A stretch of DNA of 64,000 bases from an uncultured Pelagibacteraceae bacterium (GTDB taxonomy: Bacteria > Pseudomonadota > Alphaproteobacteria > Pelagibacterales > Pelagibacteraceae): contig CACFNH010000001.1 in assembly GCA_902567685.1 (NCBI GenBank), positions 248,001 through 312,000 of the forward strand. The letters run 5' to 3'. A program made the position numbers and the translations under genes. This document shows positions 61,695-64,000 of this stretch, in pieces; the first letter of the stretch is position 1, and each line of letters begins with the position of its first letter. Under the pieces are notes generated by a model. It saw only the letters and a program-made list of their open reading frames with translations, had not been told where the DNA came from and did not search any database.

Positions 61695-62617
61695 AAAACT
61701 TTTTAGACATATCTGATCTGACTTCTAACGAACTGAGAGCAATTATTGAAGAAGCTAAAGTAAGAAAATCTAACAGAAAAGATTTAAACAAATCTGAAAC
61801 AGATTCTGATCAACCTTTCAAAGGCAAATCAATGGTGATGATATTTGAAAAACCTTCTACGAGAACTAGAATTTCTTTCGATATTGCAGTTAAGCAACTT
61901 GGAGGTTCTTCTATAATCTTAAATCCAGAAGGAATACATTATGGAAAAGGCAATGAAACTTTAAAAGATACAGCAAAAGTTTTATCTGAGTATGCAGACA
62001 TTATTATGCTTAGAACTTCTTCTCATGAAAATTTAAAAGAATTTGGAAAATATCTTAGTATTCCTATAATCAACGGACTCTCAAATCAAAGTCATCCATG
62101 TCAAATCATGTCTGATATTTTTACTTTTGAAGAAACAAAAGGAAATATTGGAGGAAAAAGTATTGCATGGTTAGGTGATGGCAATAACAATATGTCTAAT
62201 TCACTAATTGAAGCTGCTAGCAGATTTAATTTTAAATTAAAAATAGGTTGTCCAGATAAGTATAAACCTAACAAAAAAATAATGTTATGGGCAAAAAAAA
62301 ATAATGTAGATGTATTAGTAACTAAAAATCCTAGTGAAGCCGCTAAAGATGTTGATTGTGTTATGACAGATAAATGGATTTCTATGAATGACAAAGTTAA
62401 CAAAAAGGCTAAAAAAAATTCATTAAAAAAATATCAAGTAAATAAAAAACTAATGAAGTTAGCAAAATCCGATGCTATTTTTATGCATTGCCTTCCAGTA
62501 GGAAGAGAAGAAGAAGTTACAGATGAAGTAATTGATGGAAAACAGTCAGTAGTTTGGAGACAAGCTCTTAACAGAGTCCACGCACAAAAAAGTATTATTA
62601 ACTGGTGTTTGAACTAA
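61691..62617 (+). CDS. argF: Ornithine carbamoyltransferase
   Basis: Makes citrulline from ornithine and carbamoyl phosphate. 308 aa. Carbamoyl phosphate loop EKPSTRTRISF (about 53-63), MLRTSSHE, QSHPCQIMSD (about 134-143), the ornithine SMND/S-M-x segment in DKWISMNDK and the catalytic MHCLPVGRE. All marks of an active OTCase are present. The gene is coupled to argD through ATGA. Its 3' end overlaps the cytochrome c gene by 4 nt, convergent. Confidence 0.96.
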   Translation: MKNFLDISDLTSNELRAIIEEAKVRKSNRKDLNKSETDSDQPFKGKSMVMIFEKPSTRTRISFDIAVKQLGGSSIILNPEGIHYGKGNETLKDTAKVLSEYADIIMLRTSSHENLKEFGKYLSIPIINGLSNQSHPCQIMSDIFTFEETKGNIGGKSIAWLGDGNNNMSNSLIEAASRFNFKLKIGCPDKYKPNKKIMLWAKKNNVDVLVTKNPSEAAKDVDCVMTDKWISMNDKVNKKAKKNSLKKYQVNKKLMKLAKSDAIFMHCLPVGREEEVTDEVIDGKQSVVWRQALNRVHAQKSIINWCLN

Positions 62618-63144
62618 GGTGTTGGTAGAGGACTGTCACTCTTAGAGTTCATAAATAAAATTACTGAAGCTCTATCTTTTTCTTTTTTTAAACCTGCAAA
62701 AGCCATTTTGGTCCCTTTTATATGAGCAGAAGGTTTAATTAAAAAACCATTCATTTCATCAAAAGTCCAAGTTTTGCCATAGGCAGCTAGAGCTTTTGAA
62801 TATTTGTACCCCTCTACAGCTGCAGTTGTTCTTCCTAATACGCTCCAAAGATTTGGACCAATCATATTTTTTCCGCCAGCTGCTACCATGTGACAAGCAC
62901 TACATTTTTTAAAAACTTTTTTGCCATGTTCTATATCTCCCATAGCTAATAATTCACTAATCTCTACTTTTGTTTCCCCAGATGAAGCAGATGCTAAAGT
63001 AGCTTCTGCTTTCTCTATTTTATAAGCAGATTGCTGAGGTTTATCGGCTAGAAATAAGATATCTGCAAATTTATTAATACTAAAAACAATTACTACAGTA
63101 CCTAGAACTGCTGCTATAATTTTATTTAATTCAAAACCATTCAT
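62614..63144 (-). CDS. Membrane-anchored cytochrome c (CycM/c552-like)
   Basis: Class I cytochrome c of 176 aa. An uncleaved N-terminal TM (about 9-31) is followed by a linker rich in Ala/Ser/Glu (about 40-62) and the heme domain. Heme motif is CSACH (81-85). IGPNLWSVLGR and KGTKMAFAG, with the axial Met, follow. This is the layout of CycM, which carries electrons from bc1 to cytochrome oxidase in alphaproteobacteria. It is divergent from kdsB. Confidence 0.92.
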   Translation of the reverse strand: MNGFELNKIIAAVLGTVVIVFSINKFADILFLADKPQQSAYKIEKAEATLASASSGETKVEISELLAMGDIEHGKKVFKKCSACHMVAAGGKNMIGPNLWSVLGRTTAAVEGYKYSKALAAYGKTWTFDEMNGFLIKPSAHIKGTKMAFAGLKKEKDRASVILFMNSKSDSPLPTP

Positions 63145-63237
63145 AAATTTGATAATTAATATTTGACGTATAACACGACTATATAAAAAAAGACTTAAAA
63201 TAAGTTAATTTTTTTTGCGTCTTTGAGCCGCATAATT

Positions 63238-63981
63238 ATGACTGAGATTGCAATAATAATACCATCTAGACTTGACGCAAAAAGGCTACCCAACAAGCCT
63301 CTAAAAACCATCAATAATAAAGAAATGATACTTCACGTTCATGACATAGCTGTTAAAGCTAATGTGGGCGAGGTGATTGTAGCAACACCAGATGAAAAAA
63401 TAATAGAAATAGTAAAAAAACATGGAGGTAAAGCAATTTTTACAAGAAGTGAACACGAAACAGGAACCGACAGGATTTTTGAGGCTTTTGAAAAAGAATT
63501 AAAAAAAAAACCTAAATTTATAATTAATCTTCAAGGAGATATGCCAAACCTAGATACTTTGGCAATTATAGACCTTGTTAATCACATGAAAAAAAACACA
63601 TGTGATATTGGAACATTGGCTTCAAATCTAGAAGAAGAAGAAAAAAAAGATAGTAATGTAGTAAAAGTTATTACTAAAAAGGATATTAAAAAAAAAGAAT
63701 TTTCAGAAGCTATAGATTTTTTTAGACTTACTCAAAGTTCTATCGATAATTCTATCTACCATCATATAGGAATTTATGCCTTTACTAATGAAGCTTTAAT
63801 AAGGTATGTAAATCTAAAAAGAACCAAACTTGAAATTGAAAGAAAACTAGAACAATTAAGAGCATTAGATAATAAGATGAAAATCGAAGTAGGCTATGTA
63901 AAACAATGTCCTTTAAGTGTTGATACGGAAGAAGATTTTAATAAAATTAAAAAGATAATGGAAACCTATGACAAAAATTAA
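63238..63981 (+). CDS. kdsB: 3-deoxy-manno-octulosonate cytidylyltransferase
   Basis: Activates KDO to CMP-KDO for LPS. 247 aa from ATG 63238; a TTG at 63223 is less likely. The N-terminus AIIIPSRLDAKRLPNKPL, EVIVATPDEKI, TGTDRIFEAF and NLQGDMPNL are KdsB motifs, and HHIGIYAFTNEALIRYV is the base/sugar region. Together with kdsD and lptBC in the same window it supports a KDO-containing LPS. It overlaps the next gene by 14 nt. Confidence 0.95.
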   Translation: MTEIAIIIPSRLDAKRLPNKPLKTINNKEMILHVHDIAVKANVGEVIVATPDEKIIEIVKKHGGKAIFTRSEHETGTDRIFEAFEKELKKKPKFIINLQGDMPNLDTLAIIDLVNHMKKNTCDIGTLASNLEEEEKKDSNVVKVITKKDIKKKEFSEAIDFFRLTQSSIDNSIYHHIGIYAFTNEALIRYVNLKRTKLEIERKLEQLRALDNKMKIEVGYVKQCPLSVDTEEDFNKIKKIMETYDKN

Positions 63982-64000
63982 AGTTGCATTTCAAGGAGAG
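63968..64000 (+). CDS. pheA: Start of prephenate dehydratase (partial)
   Basis: Only 11 codons are in the window, MTKIKVAFQGE, starting at ATG 63968 within kdsB. The start matches the family N-terminus (KIAFQGE-x-GAYS), and pheA follows kdsB in many alphaproteobacteria. Too short for certainty. Confidence 0.6.
   Translation, partial: MTKIKVAFQGE

Noticed and set aside
1..64000. tRNA, rRNA or mobile elements
   Set aside because: All spacers are below about 150 nt and none shows a tRNA cloverleaf, rRNA or transposase; a covariance scan could confirm.

Overview
The window looks like a chromosomal segment of a streamlined marine alphaproteobacterium of the SAR11 (Pelagibacterales) type. This is inferred from the sequence alone: the DNA is very A+T rich, almost every base is coding, neighbouring genes commonly overlap by 1-14 nt, and no gene-free stretch reaches 300 nt. 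The gene families are alphaproteobacterial: a RegA/ActR-type regulator, a ChvI-ChvG-like two-component pair, GcrA, AmgK-MurU, rpsA followed by ihfB, an NDUFA9-like protein, a membrane-anchored cytochrome c and kdsB-pheA. I saw no rRNA, tRNA, CRISPR array, insertion sequence or prophage.

Layout. 1-3.4 kb: ornithine decarboxylase (cut by the window edge), RegA-like regulator, BioY biotin transporter and the ATPase of an ABC-2 exporter. 3.4-11.9 kb (+): polA, ChvI-ChvG pair, ahcY, tsaE, amgK, murU. 11.9-14.2 kb: gpmA, a VanZ-like protein, a secreted nuclease and a transglycosylase-like lipoprotein. 14.2-19.4 kb (-): an RND pump with an unusually short adaptor, plus sulfurtransferase and MsrA. 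19.5-35.6 kb: mostly small operons and single genes for purine salvage and uptake, DNA repair (AlkA-like, YedK, RmuC, ExoI), oligopeptidase B, a membrane J-protein, a GT9 transferase, a DapA-like aldolase, CFA synthase, a lysine-rich coiled-coil protein of unknown function, small lipoproteins and a thioredoxin-like protein.

35.6-47.5 kb (-) is one nearly seamless 13-gene run: rnd-kdsD-lptC-lptB-aroA-cmk-rpsA-ihfB-pyrF-trpB-trpA-accD-folC. It joins LPS export, aromatic amino acid, nucleotide, translation, lipid and folate genes. Several proteins near its 3' end (PyrF, TrpB, AccD, FolC) depart from family motifs, and accD appears to start at CTG. 47.5-55.7 kb (+) is a phosphate-response block: phoR (without membrane segments, preceded by a small one-TM protein), pstS-pstC-pstA-pstB-phoU-phoB, with a strong terminator after pstS. 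55.7-59.1 kb is a zinc-uptake locus (znuA divergent from znuC-znuB-zur) with two palindromic Zur-type boxes that also carry the -10 hexamers. 59.1-64 kb holds gcrA, the ABC-2 permease (56 kb from its likely ATPase), argD-argF, cytochrome c, kdsB and the first codons of pheA.

There is no obvious new defence or mobile system. The observations most worth following are the hairpin-less RND adaptor, the altered PyrF and TrpB active sites, the CTG start of accD, the soluble PhoR with its small membrane partner, the ChvI receiver lacking its conserved Lys-Pro switch, the lysine-rich coiled-coil protein and the Zur-box/promoter architecture.
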